NCBI GenBank assembly: GCA_018340375.1 | Contig: JAFFJZ010000044.1 | Span: 992,001 to 1,056,000, forward strand | DNA from: Gonatopus flavifemur | Lineage: Eukaryota; Arthropoda; Insecta; Hymenoptera; Dryinidae | Direction: 5' to 3' | Length of the DNA stretch: 64,000 nt | Made by a program: the position numbers and the translations under genes | Part shown: positions 45,191 to 56,869 of the stretch, one piece after another | Numbering within the stretch: the first letter of the stretch is position 1 | Layout: each line of letters begins with the position of its first letter | The notes under the pieces: model-generated | The model's input: only the letters and a program-made list of their open reading frames with translations | What the model was told of the DNA's origin: nothing | The model's database searches: none

Positions 45191-47012
45191 GTTCAATTCG
45201 ACGGTGGAGGGAAGAGAGTAGCACTCACTGGGCTGGACGGAAAATGGTGAACTGAGTTTCGCTACGCGCAGCTACCATCGTTGAGAATACGAAGGAAGCC
45301 ACCGGCGACGCGAGGGATCGTCACTCGTGTCTCGAATGCTGTGACGCACCGACGTATTGTATTTGCAAACAAAAAATGAAGCGGATGCCGAGAGGTTGAT
45401 TATCGATGGTGTGTGCATCCCGGTGTTAACCTAATGATTTCTTGTTTGTGATTCAGTGACGATCATTAATATAGATCACCAGTGTGTGCCCCTCGAGTGG
45501 TGTGTGTGTTCGGTTTCCGCGGGTGAACTTCGTCGGGAAACTCGTACGAAAAACGAGGTTATTGAAACACCAAGAAACCGATTTACTTAAAGATTTTTCC
45601 CGATGGCGTTAACGCCGTGTGCCTGAGTGTGATCGATCCGCGATTATTAGGGAGATCCCTCAGAAGTTTCAATTAATAAAACGTCGAGACCCACCGAAAA
45701 TTCCCTTCTCCTTGTATTACGCCGTGAATCTTGTTTGGAGTTCGATTGGCGCGTGTGAGCTTTGAAAATCAATTCTGCTAGGTGCAGACTTGTTTCGAAT
45801 AGGGGATGTTGACTCCTCGCGGTCTCCTCAACTGTCTGCTCCCGTTTCACTAGAAGACTCCAGTTTTCTTTCACGTTAATTCCTCTTGTTCATAAAAGGT
45901 TGGTTAGTTCACTCAAGTTTGACTGACTCAAAGTGATTTCAAGTGTGGTGTGATCGAACCTTTCCCCACCCCTTTATCACTGCCGAGCTTCCCGGTGATA
46001 TTATTTCGCGAACAATTCTCCCTCCTCCTCTGGTCAACTGGAGCCTGCCCCTCTGTTTTTTTGTTGCAGATTATATGTGAAGGGGATTCCGGCCCTTTAT
46101 CGAAATTGGAACTCGACACAATCCTCAATCAAATTACGATTGTAGTCATTGTGGCAAATGAACGCTGCCATGAGGGTGTCTTTTGAAGAATTACCAACAA
46201 CTATGGATGTTTTCTTGATAAATTGAAGTTACAAAATCCCAAAAATTGTTCACATACTATTTGGATCGCCAAATGTACTTTGTGGCTGTTATTGAACCCA
46301 CATTTTTTTTTTCTGAAGTGGTATATTTGTCACTTCGAGTAGAATTCCGGTCAGAGTGCAGTTTTTGTTCCAAAAATTTTTTATCAATTGTAATTGTGAG
46401 AAATTTACATTTTGTCATGTACTTGGCGTTATTTTTTCCCGTTTTTGGAGTTTTTGTGGGTACTGATTTACTGGAATCACGGTATACCGGTCTTGATCGA
46501 TCAGATCATCAAATTACCGGTATACCGGTAATTTATCGGTATTCCGATAATTTCACTGACTGCTAATTTGTTCGGATGAATCTTTCTCGCCACAGCTGCC
46601 GACGATATACCATCATGTGTTTTGATCAGTGATATTCGAGAGTTTCAATAGTTGATCCCCTCATTATTCTGATGCTTCCCCCTGGATGAAAGGAGAGAAT
46701 AATGGAGAATAATTTCAACGAAGGACGTAGGAGTAAATTGAACAATATCTCCTATATTTATCCATAGCAGTACACGATTTGGATATAATTATTCAATTCT
46801 GACGTAGAGACACCCACTGTTACAAATCAAATCATGCTTTCTTAATTATCCCTAAAATAGTTAAATCCGTATCATGAGAATGCCAAAATGCTCCGGCCGG
46901 AATTTCAATACTGATATGAACAGTGAATTTCAGAATCCTGTTCAATTTCGAAAGGATTCCCGCTGTGTGGGATAAGGAATCGATTCAAATATACATCTCA
47001 TGTTCCTGATTA
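45191..47012. other. Non-repetitive flank of the KCTD exon
   Basis: The part 45191-46100 is richer in G+C and CpG than most of the window and lacks terminal repeats, so it may be host sequence (for example a 5' UTR or regulatory region). 46480-46550 contains overlapping palindromes of ACCGGTATACCGGT type. 46600-47012 lies just downstream of the KCTD stop codon and would hold its 3' UTR; no clear polyadenylation signal was found. Confidence 0.35.
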
Positions 47013-47605
47013 CTATCCATTCACACGCCAAGTATTTATCGATTGCCTGACAAATAAATATTCAGAAAATTGTTGACTCTCCACACCACCACCGTTGCTT
47101 GCAACCACGCGGAAACCAGAATTTAATAGTCTAGTTATAGCTTGTACAGAATTCAATTTTATAAAACCGTTTAAAGGAAATCTAATGACATAACGTGCAT
47201 CTTGCTGGTGCCAAGTTACTCCTAATCTTGCATCAATAACTGCCTGTGTGGTTTCTGGGAAAACTTCATCCAACAAAGTTCGACTACCTGATAACATCAC
47301 ACGTTCACCGAGATCCGGACTCACATGCAATGCCACACATTCATAGTTGCAACTACTTTCACCATCATTATCGTTTCGAAATTTTCCAGGATCACGGTTA
47401 CTTTGAGCGCCAGTATCCGTGGAATCTCCATCACTATTCCTAGGACTGCCACCTTCGATTCGTACACGTTCAGGGGGTGAACTTGAAGAAGATAAAGAAA
47501 ATGTTGATGGCAAAGATGACATCGGTGTCGTCGTACTTGTTTTCACGTGTATCATCCCAATCCTTGGTCTGTCTTTCTTGATTTGTTCAAGCTGCTTGAT
47601 CATCG
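47013..47605 (-). CDS. twz: Last coding exon of a KCTD1/KCTD15 (Tiwaz) homologue
   Basis: This 197-codon stretch ends at TAG and begins at a splice acceptor: reversed, a T-rich tract and TTCTCAG stand before 47605, giving an intron in phase 1. The first 85 residues are Ser/Thr/Pro-rich and low in conservation. From VALHVSPDLGERVMLSG on, it matches the C-terminal domain of KCTD1/15 proteins: LLDEVFPE, YVIRFPLNGFIKLNSVQ, GFRVVAS, GGGVESQQFSEY. These proteins carry an N-terminal BTB domain and act as nuclear co-regulators, for instance of AP-2. The BTB exons are not recognisable in 47640-64000, so they lie upstream beyond the window or past long introns. It is the only convincing host gene here. 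Confidence 0.8.
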
Positions 47606-47744
47606 CTGAGAACATAAAAAAGAGAATTATGCTGACAGACCAAAGGAAGATTGTATAAGAAAACGTTTTTGATCATGACTAGTGGTTAATTTACTATAAT
47701 ATGAAGTAACGATTTTAGTTTCCTGATATAGTGTATGTATTATA
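47606..47744 (-). other. Intron start upstream of the KCTD exon
   Basis: AT-rich; its 3' end on the minus strand is the acceptor at 47606-47607. Confidence 0.55.
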
Positions 47745-48681
47745 CAGGGTGCTCCATTTGAAGTGATATAGTCAAATATCTCAGAAACTAGTGGAGATGG
47801 AAAAACATGTTCCAGATAAAAAGTTTAGGATTCCAAGGGGGAAGTATGATGCTGACCTTGAAAAATCCCTCAGAGGTCATTTTGAAGGGCATTTAGGGGT
47901 CAATATGGTTTTTTTGAATGGGACCCCCATTTTTTTATCATGGCATGGGAAAGCTGGTTTCAAACCCTCTACAAAACACTGGTCATGGACCCCTTTCCAC
48001 TCATTGGGGTGCAAGGTATGGACCGTCAAAGTTATTGATGAACTACTCTTAGCGCTACCCAGGAACAACGACGTGGACGTGGTAGTTCTCTGTTCCCTCC
48101 GGAGTGCTTGATTATCGTGAGTCCCCTTGCCTCTCACATGAGGGGTGCTTGATGCTGTTACAATGATTCCTCGAAATTACCCCCCTCTGCCTGGATCCAT
48201 AATCCTGGTATGTTGGCACAAACAGTGCGGATGCGATCGATCATGTCCTCCCTCATTGACAAAAAAACTTCCAAATTTTGGAACCCCTTGGAGAGGCAAG
48301 GGGACTCATAATAATCAAGCACTCCGGAGGGAACAGAGAACTACCACGTCCACGTCGTTGTTCCCGGCTAGCGTTCACAGTAGTTCATCAATAACTTCGA
48401 CGGTCCATACCTTGCACCATAATGAGTGGAGAGGGGTCCATGACCAGTGTTTCGTGGAGGGTTTGGAACCTGCTTCCCCATGCCACGATAAAACAATGGG
48501 GGTCCCTTTTAAAAAAACCACCTTGACCCCTAAATGACCTTCAAAATGACCTCTGAGGGATTTTTCAAGGTCAGCATCATACTTCCCCCTTGGAACCCTA
48601 AACTTTTTATCCGGAACATTTTTTTCTATCTCCACTAGTTTCCGAGATATTTGACTATATCACTTCAAATGGACCACCCTG
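47745..48681 (-). mobile_element. 937-bp Tc1-like deletion derivative
   Basis: Ends CAGGGTGCTCCATTTGAAGT and the inverted CAGGGTGGTCCATTTGAAGT, with TA at 47743-47744 and 48682-48683. Arms of about 380 bp pair through GACCTTGAAAAATCC and TGGACCCCT(T/C)TCCACTC. A relic of the transposase gene sits in the short centre. Confidence 0.88.
48145..48250 (-). pseudogene. Tc1-like transposase C-terminal relic
   Basis: On the minus strand the frame reads EDMIDRIRTVCANIPG, which corresponds to DDMKDRIRRACTAITP in the transposase at 28243-29295. About 30 codons survive, enough to show that this element arose by internal deletion. Confidence 0.7.
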
Positions 48682-48739
48682 TATAGGTTTGCAAGTGTTA
48701 TCGGATCACTAATGCAACACGTGTTACACATGATTTTAA

Positions 48740-50397
48740 CCCATTAAGGAGGCTCATGGCTAAACCAGCATAGATATCAGAAGGGTGAATATCGGATATA
48801 GCACATTAGGGTAGCAGAAGGTTTGAGGCGGAAAAGAAGTTTGAAAAATAATTGTTTATAAAAAAATTGTTTCAACAATTTATTGAGAAATTGATTTCCA
48901 ACGAGAACTGATAGCGTCATTCGATCGTACGGGGAAAATTACTGAAGGAACATACATCACATTATCATAAATGTCATGTATTTTGTTATAAAAAAATTAT
49001 AAACAATTCCTACAAATTGCTTACCGCATAACCCATAACCAAACCAGCATGGATATCAAGAGGGGAAATATCGGATATAGCGCATTAGGGTGGCAGAAGA
49101 TTCGAGGTGGAAAAAAAGTTTGAAAAATAATTGTTTATGACAAAATTATTCAAACAATTTATTTACAAACAATTATTTTTCAAACTCTTTTTCTGCCTCA
49201 AATCTTCTGCTACCCTAATGTGCTATATCCGATAATCACCCCTTTGATATCTATGCTGGTTGGGTCATGGGTTATGCGGTATGCAATTTGTAGGAATTGT
49301 TTATAATTTTTTTATAACAAAATACATGACGTTTATAATAATGTGATGTATGTTCCTTCAGTGATTTTTCCCGTACGATCGAATGGCGCTATCAGTTCTC
49401 GTTGAAAATCAATTTTTCAATAAATTGTTTGAACAATTCATTTACAAACAATTATTTTTCAAACTTCTTTTCCGCCTCAAATCTTCTGCTACCGTAATGT
49501 GCTATATCCGATATTTACCCTTTCGATATCCATGCTGGTTGGGTCATGGGTTATGCGGTATGCAATTTGTAGGAATTTTTTATAATTTTTTTATAACAAA
49601 ATACATGACATTTGTGATAATGTGATGTATGTTCCTTCAGTGATTTTTCCCGTACGATCGAATGGCGCTATCAGTTCTCGTTGAAAATCAATTTTTCAAT
49701 AAATTGTTTGAACAATTCATTTACAAACAATTATTTTTCAAACTTTTTGTCCGCTTCAAATCTTCTGCTGCCCTAATGTGCTGTATCCGATATTCACCCT
49801 TTTGGTATCTATGCTGGTTGGGTCATGGGTCATGCGGTATGCAATTTGTAGGAATCGTTTATAATTCTTTTATAACAAAATACATAACATTTGTAAGAAT
49901 GTGATGTATGTTCCTTCAGTGGTTTTCCTCGTACAAACGAATGGCGCTATCAGTTCTCGTTAGAAATCAATTTTTCAATAAATTGTTTAAACAATTTTTC
50001 TATAAACAATTTTTTTTCAAACTTTTTCTCCGCCTCAAATCTTCTGCTACCCTAATGTGCTATATCCGATATTTCCCTCTTGATATCTATGCTGGGTTGG
50101 TCATGGGTTATGCGATATGCAATTTGTAGGGATTGTTTATAATTTTTTTATAACAAAATACATGACATTTATAATAATAAGATGTATGTTCCTTCAGTGA
50201 TTTTTCCCGTACGATCGAATGGCGCTATCAGTTCTCGTTAAAGATCAATTTTTCAATAAATTGTTCAAACCATTTTTTTATAAACAATTATTTTTCAAAC
50301 TTTTTTTTCCGCCTCAAATCTTCTGCTACCCCAATGTGCTATATCCGATATTCACCCTCCTGATATGTATGCTAGTTTAGCCATGGGTCTTAATGGG
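48740..50397. mobile_element. piggyBac-like element filled with tandem monomers
   Basis: It is bounded by TTAA (48736-48739 and 50398-50401) and by CCCATTAAGG and, inverted, CCCATTAAGA, the arrangement of piggyBac ends. No transposase is present. The LINE reading frame continues across the site once the insert is removed, which confirms both boundaries. Almost all of the interior is a 279-bp repeat in two orientations. Confidence 0.82.
48760..50385. repeat. 279-bp monomer array with an inversion near 49157
   Basis: GAATGGCGCTATCAGTTCTCG starts at 49381, 49660, 49939 and 50217, so the period is 278-279 bp. Left of about 49157 the units run in reverse (TGATAGCGTCATTCGATCG near 48909; second unit near 49050). 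Each monomer has CTATATCCGATATT, ATGGGTTATGCGGTATGC and TTTTTATAACAAAATACATG. Frames of about 80 codons recur once per monomer, but only as a consequence of the repetition. Confidence 0.9.
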
Positions 50398-50401
50398 TTA
50401 A

Positions 50402-52160
50402 TACAATTCAGCGACGAAGAGCATTCATATTCCACATTCTCTCAGTGTTTAGAAAAGTCTAAATGACTATCAAAGAGAACGCTCAAGAATTTGTGATCAG
50501 GAGAAGTCATAAAGTCCTTCCCACGAAGGGAAATCATATCCTTACAACCCGAACAGTTTCGACCATTCTCTTTCTGATGAAAGTTCATGTATACAGTTTT
50601 CTCCAAATATAACTGCAACCCCAACCCACTTGAGTCGGAAAAAATTTGATGAAGAACTTTGATTAATGTTATTTTCTTTCTTATTGAGCTACTTTCACCT
50701 CTAACTACTATTGCTGTGTCATCTGCAAACTGCAACAAGGCAACGTTATGTCCAAACTCCGAACATATTTAATTAATATATACATCAAAAAGCGTAGGGC
50801 TTAATGCTCCTCCCTGACGTACACCTTCATTGAAGAGTCGTTCAGTTTTGGTACCATTTTTGTGGTTGAAGATACATTTTCTGTTAATCAACCAACGGTG
50901 TCAATAGTTACATATGTTAGAAGCACATCCCTTTTCGATGAGAAAATTTAACAATTCAGAAGGAATAACTTTGTCGAATTCTGACTTAATGTCAATGAAT
51001 GAAACCAAACAATTCCTATCTATCATCATTTCCATATCAATATAAGATCTCAAAATAGCTGAACTATCTTGATAGGAAAGTCCTCTACAAAAACCAAACT
51101 GCAGAAGAATGAATATTCTCTCTTCTTCCATCCAGTGTATTGACCTTTTAATCATAATTTTTTCGAATACCTTACCTATAGCAGGAGAAAGAGCTATCAG
51201 TCTGATGCCCCTATACCTACCCTGGTTTATCAATGAAGGAAGCAGTATAAGTCTTCAATTGATCTGGAATACATCCTGACAAGAAAAAGTCGTTGAAAAT
51301 GTTGAAGAGTGGACCCAAATAGGCTTTCGCAAGACTCTGAATAATCTTATCATCAATTTGATCACTTTCACTTATAGTCGTCTCTTTCAAATCTCTCATA
51401 GCTTGTAATAGCTCTTTCATATGAATAGGCGCATTGAATAACGAATCGTGATTGACACAGTTGCATTCGATTACGCTTCCTTCGGAACCTCCTGAAGCTG
51501 ATAAATTAGAAATAATTTCCTTCTCTTTATTTTCATAAAATGACGAATAGAAATGTTCAAATTTATCAGGAATGTTGCGACTATCGATGCGATTTTTGAA
51601 ACGTTCAACTTTTCTATTCATCTCAGACGGCTTTGAAGATCTATGAAGCGATTCACAATACAATTTGAAAGACTGAGATTCCTTATCTTTATAAAATCTC
51701 TTAGCTTTGGCATAATATTTCTCCCATTCTACCATATCCCCCAAAATAGGATTGTTATAGGCATTGCAGAGCTTGGCAAGTACACGGAAAAAAGGAAACA
51801 GCAATGGTTACTGTGAACCGCAGTAATTCATTGGAAAATACTGAAAAATCAAATTCACGCCGCTCATTACTGCGTCTCCCAGTAACCATTAATGTCCAAG
51901 CAGCATTGACGAATTTAACTGCAGTGCACATCACTGTGATCGCGCTAACCTCTATCATCCAAGCGTGTTTTCATTTGTTTTTCAACTGATTGCTGTTATG
52001 GACAGTAACCAGTGCTGTTTTCTTCTTTCCGTGTACTTGCTCTTCCATGTTATCGCACTCAGAGTCCCATCAAGGGGCCGGATCCTTCCTCCCATCACAT
52101 TTAGATTCGGAATTCATATCCAATCTCAGTTCCAAACATTGATTACCATCTCATAGAGAT
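50402..52160 (-). pseudogene. LINE (Jockey/CR1/I-type) reverse transcriptase, broken
   Basis: On the minus strand three frames follow each other: 51217-51782 (linker and start of RT: MKELLQAMRDLKE, SESDQIDDKIIQS, LGPLFNIFNDFFLSG), 50901-51233 (YRGIRLIALSPAIGKVFEKI, QFGFCRGLSYQD, FIDIKSEFDKV) and 50442-50738 (LQFADDTAIVV, the catalytic FADD). Frameshifts or stops lie near 51225, 50770-50900 and 50442. The frame after 50402 resumes as SCVTRVALVIR at 48684-48735 beyond the piggyBac-like insert. A MITE interrupts 51783-52033. The element would copy its RNA at the target site; it is inactive. Confidence 0.85.
51783..52033. mobile_element. 251-bp MITE with CACGG ends and TA duplication
   Basis: CACGGAAAAAAGGAAACAGC and the inverted CACGGAAAGAAGAAAACAGC, each beside TA (51781-51782, 52034-52035). 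AGCAATGGTTACTG / CAGTAACCAGTGCTG pair near the ends. It interrupts LINE sequence. Confidence 0.85.
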
Positions 52161-52161
52161 T

Positions 52162-52430
52162 CCCTAGTGGGAATAAATCATATATGACCCATATATGATC
52201 CATATATGATTCCCACAAAACATATATGACCATATATGCCCCATATATGTCCCATATATGTCCCATATATGTCCCGTATATGCTCCATATATGCCCCATA
52301 TATGTGGCCGAAGCTTCATCAGTGATACATGTAAAACATACCGCGCGCAACATATATGTTTGCAGGAAAAGGTCAAAAACATATATGTTTGCAGGAAACG
52401 GTCAAAAACATATATGATTCATATTTGGTA
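52162..52430. repeat. CATATATG array 1
   Basis: It starts CCCTAGTGGGAATAAATC, then CATATATG occurs about a dozen times, mostly spaced 10 bp apart (52225-52305), with GACC, GCCC or GTCC between. From 52350 a 29-bp unit (ATATATGTTTGCAGGAAA) repeats two and a half times. No coding sequence. Confidence 0.85.
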
Positions 52431-54605
52431 TAATTATTTGCTATGTATGGATCATTTCATATCGGATTTTCCAAGAGTTCATGAATATTTTTGAAATGGT
52501 TATCCCGAATTGTCTGTTGAAAAATGTGAGATACGTATCATTGGTTTCTTTTTTTCTGATTCTATTATGATTTCAGGTTTACAACATATGTCGAAGTTCT
52601 TGGTCTCTGAAACCCACTTTTTTTCAAATGCCTGTATCTTGGAAAGCTTTCAATACAAAAAAATTATTACCAAGGCATGGAACTTATGATTTTGCCTCAA
52701 CTTTTCACGAAGTCAAAAGAAAATTTCTTTCCAAAGACGTATTTTGCCGTAATTCGACGATGGAAGTGAAAAGAGTATTTCATTCAAATTCGAATACGTT
52801 TGATTTTCAAATTCCACAAGCAAAACTAATTTCTGGAACATAACGATGATTTTCGTTCCGTTTTTGAAAATGTTACTCCACGGCATTCGAGAGATCTGCA
52901 CTGAGAGAAATGGATTGGTGAAATACAGCATTGATTTTCATATTATTCAGTAAACTTATCAATTGCTGAAATATTATTAATAGATCTTATAAGTTCATCC
53001 AAATTTACCCAACTTATGCAAAACTTCAATAAAATGTTCAATAAATATTATCATACGTTCAGTTTTGTAATCATTAGATATTCAAAAAGGATGTACAACG
53101 ATATTTCTCATAAACTACAGTAAACACTTCATCAATTGGTAGTCTTATGATGTGAGAAATAATAGTGCCACATAACTACGAATAATAACTCCATCAAAAA
53201 GTAAAATATTCGAATACCTTGTAGCTTTCATTCCTACTTGTGAAATTATTTTTCTCAAATTACTGAGCAATGTTCAATATAAACATTACATATTCATGTA
53301 GCTTTGTTGTGCGTACCTCCATCGTATATAAATATGTATTGTCTACGACGCGTATTTTGGAAACATTAGTGAATTTTCAAGAACATTCTTGTTTTCGTAT
53401 TTTCCAGTGATTGGTTCGTAACCTTTTGAATACTGATTACTGTCTAGTTCACTAAAATCTGCGCTCATCCCCACTACGACCTACTTTAGATCAACGCTTG
53501 TGCGTGCAGTGCGTGCTTCTAATTCATTTCTCATCGACTTGTGTTGAACTTTAAGAATATTGCCCTCTCATTCTCAGATCTTCATTTTGAACTGACAGCA
53601 TATTCTTAATGTTTTAGTGTAGTATATAAATTTTTTGCATATTTTAGATGCAATCTATGGCAAAAGTAGAGGGTAGTCTTGATTTTAAAATTTAATTTTC
53701 TCGTTGAAATTTATTTTGCTTATAACTTGAAGACGAAGCCTCCCACAGTATTTCGCCAAAGGAAGATTCGCTTAATTTTGCTTTGACAATCACGTACTGG
53801 AAGAATAAAGTTGGTGTAACATCTTATTGAAACTTGAGCCAATTGTTTCATTACATATTACGCAATATTAGGTTCATTTAAAACCCATACAACACAAAAA
53901 TCCCACCTGTATTCATATAGAATTCTTTATGAATCCTCAGAATCCAAAGAGTATTGAATGTGAATTCTCTCTGAACTGTATTGCTGTCTAGGGGTTTTTA
54001 GAACATGATTTGAAACACTGAAAAAATGCTGTACGGAGAGATATTTTAGATAAACTCACGCATTTTGGCGTACATTATTCACGAGAAATTGATTTGAGTC
54101 CTAGCGCTTGTGTCACATTAATGCAATTATTATTATTTGTGTTAGGAAATCGATCTTTTGAAATTGATATTCAATTACTGAATCCATGTGAATTTCACCT
54201 TTCTTACTGCATGATATTGGTTGATCAAATATGCTGCAAAAATCAAAAAGTAGACCATTATATTTCAATGAATAGGGATCGAAATATTTGACAGGCATAA
54301 TGGTGAAATTTTACCAAACTACTTAGTGAGCATTCGTTCAACCGGATTCACACACTTCTCTATATTGTAAAGTGATGGGCAATATTTTATTGCGTAGCTT
54401 ATACTCCAATGTATATAAAATAATCTTTTTTTCTCTTAATATCGCGTGGTATATTAGATATGGGATGATTATATTTGAGAAGAAAGGAACGTTTATCTGA
54501 AATCCCCATGTGTCACTCAATTATCATACTTTTCAATAACTATGACTGGAGTTTAGGTGATGTTTATATAATCTCTTCTCTCACCCGAGTTAAAATTTTT
54601 AAATC
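52431..54605. other. No recognisable gene
   Basis: AT-rich. A lone CACTGAGAGAAATGG end near 52898 resembles the MITE end at 56956. No domains, tandem arrays or paired inverted repeats were noticed in 53000-54600. Confidence 0.4.
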
Positions 54606-54962
54606 GCTGAAATGAAAATATACGGTACTGTTACGGATGTGTTGCGGGCGCATCTGTACTGAACCCGCAATAATACTGTAAGCACCCGCACCACGCCCAT
54701 AACAGTACCGTATATGCCTGCACCACATCTGCAACACTCCTGCACACAAAAATGATCACGCCCGCACCACGTTTGCACCAAGGCCGTTTGGCGAACCGTA
54801 CACCCGTAACACGATTGCACCATAGCTGCACTAAACCCGCACACAGTGAATGACGATGGACGATAAATCCCGGAACGTGTCCGCACCAAGACCGCACCAA
54901 GCCCAGAACATGCATGCAATAGAGCTGTACCAGGTCCGCACCAGACCCGTAAATGTCGAAAT
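54606..54962. repeat. Degenerate CCCGCACCA repeats
   Basis: Variants of CCCGCACCACG, CCGCACCAAG and CCTGCACCAC recur about every 15-20 bp. ATACGGTACTGTTA near 54618 pairs with TAACAGTACCGTAT near 54700. The inverse motif (GGTGCGGGTATGTTA) recurs at 58005-58140. The overlapping frames are rich in Cys and Val through repetition and are not called. Confidence 0.65.
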
Positions 54963-55497
54963 TACTGTTGCAATGCGTACTTAAGGGCCCTTGAGCACAG
55001 TAGAACTGTGAATGTGTAGGTACACACAGATAGCACATAGGTATAGTTAAAGCGAGGAAAACTTTGCTCCAAACTTTTGTGCAAAATAGCAATTGATGTG
55101 AAATTTAAAAAATATTTCACCATAGTGCTTATTTTGGATTGCGCCATCAATATAAATGTAGCGGTGAAATCACTTTTCATTCTCTGTAAAAAATTCGTGA
55201 ATACGCCAGACGATTTGACATTTCGTCGTCACCATGTTGATATTGAAAATATCTTAAGATGCAAGTGGCAGCTGCGTTTCAAAGTGAACATTTGATTATT
55301 TTTTATTATATTCAAAATTTCAAGGTTTTCGAAATAATCCATCGATTGATGGAATTTTTCAATATTGCACGTGATTAATCGTAATAGAACTTATATGTAT
55401 ATATAAATGAAACTATTCCGCGTGGAAAAATTACATTACACTTCCCATGAACCCTTCATAAATGTGATTGAATTGAGATCGATTAGTTTGGTTATTA

Positions 55498-56136
55498 CCC
55501 AATCAACGCACACACGTTATTTCAACGTTGAAAGAACGTTGGACTGTCAAACGGACGTCAGTCGTTGATTTCATAACGTTGATTTTTAGTTGAAATTTGA
55601 TAGGGAAATAGACGACCAGAAATTACGTTTTGATGACGTGTAATTTAAACTAATATTCAAAAGTAACCATCAAACGACGTCCTCAAAAAACGTGTTTTGA
55701 ACGGGTTTGAATCACGCGTTTAAAATGTGTTTATAATACCTTGTGTTTGAACTTCAATTGAAGATATTCTGCTGAAAATATCGAACGAAACCGAACATAG
55801 GTTAAAATTTCAACAAAGAGCAAGATAGTAAATAGTGTGGCATACTTTCCAAACTCTGTCATACTCAGAAATACTATTGTTCTTGATATTGAATGAAAAG
55901 TTTTCAAAATAATTTGTTGGATTCATTTCGCGTTTTAAACCCATCATTAGGACACGTCAATACCTGACGTCTTTTAAACGATGTTCAAACCGTTGATATG
56001 ACGTTATTTTATGGTTGAAAAACACGTGATCTGCCGCGACATTTTTACGTTGAATCAACGCAAGAATATTACTAATTCACAACGTGTGGTTATTGACTGT
56101 TTTTGACGTTTTTAAAACGTGCGTGTGTTTATTGGG
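55498..56136. mobile_element. 639-bp MITE, TA duplication
   Basis: CCCAATCAACGCACACACGT and the inverted CCCAATAAACACACGCACGT, each beside TA (55496-55497, 56137-56138). The interior is full of AACGTTGA and AAACGTC words and of short inverted pairs. Non-coding. Confidence 0.82.
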
Positions 56137-56635
56137 TATCCCACATAAGATTTGATCGACAAAATTTTTATTCATTTATAAAAGAAGAGGACCATTTATT
56201 TAGAGAAAGAACGATCTTTGATTATGATGAACGAATTGTACGTGTAACGGTCAATTACCGATACATCGTTTTGATTATAATTCTACGTACGTTTATGTTA
56301 AAATTTTATGTCATTCAAAAAAGTATAGTTCACGAGAAGTATGACATAATTTTGATACTGAAATGTATTTTATGATAAGTAATGTCAATTATATACGTTA
56401 CAACACTTTTACAACATATTTTGTTTTACAGTGTGAACTTTTGAAGAGCTTTATAATCATGGAAAAAAACTTTGATATTCTGATCATAGAAAGAATGTTT
56501 AGGTTCCTCCAAAACGCAACCTCCAACTTTATTTCACGATATTTCCAAATTTAACATGGCGGTGACGAAATGTCAAATCGTCTGACGTATGTATGAATTC
56601 TTCTTTATATATATGAATCGAGAATGATTTCACCA

Positions 56636-56783
56636 AGGGCGTATCCAGAATTTTTTTTGGAAGGGGCCTATGTTAAGGATGTATATCTATATATACGAAA
56701 TATATAGATATATAAAAAACGAAAAAATGATGGGTTTGGGGGGGGGGTCCGGACCCCTTGGACCCCTCCCCTGGATACGCCCT
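56636..56783. mobile_element. 148-bp MITE (AGGGCGTATCCAG ends)
   Basis: AGGGCGTATCCAGAATTTT and the inverted AGGGCGTATCCAGGGGAGG bound it. The interior has TATATAGATATAT palindromes and a G-rich stretch (56738-56750) with TCCGGACC. Confidence 0.85.
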
Positions 56784-56869
56784 CGGATTCCACCGCTGGA
56801 TTCATATTCAAGGCGTACTTCCAGGCACTATGGTGTAATATTTTTCAAATTTCATCTCAATTGCTATTT

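Noticed and set aside
49383..50129. Three 73-80 codon frames with nearly the same protein, one per 279-bp monomer
   Set aside because: They reappear only because the DNA monomer repeats; the surrounding non-coding bases are equally conserved and the reversed monomers show no such constraint.
52126..52494. Frames rich in Tyr, Ile, Met, His over the CATATATG array
   Set aside because: Translation of a 10-bp repeat on both strands; no start context or flanking gene structure.
54564..55092. Minus-strand Cys/Val-rich frames (up to 153 codons)
   Set aside because: They cover the degenerate GTGCGGG-type repeat in several frames at once, which points to composition and not selection.
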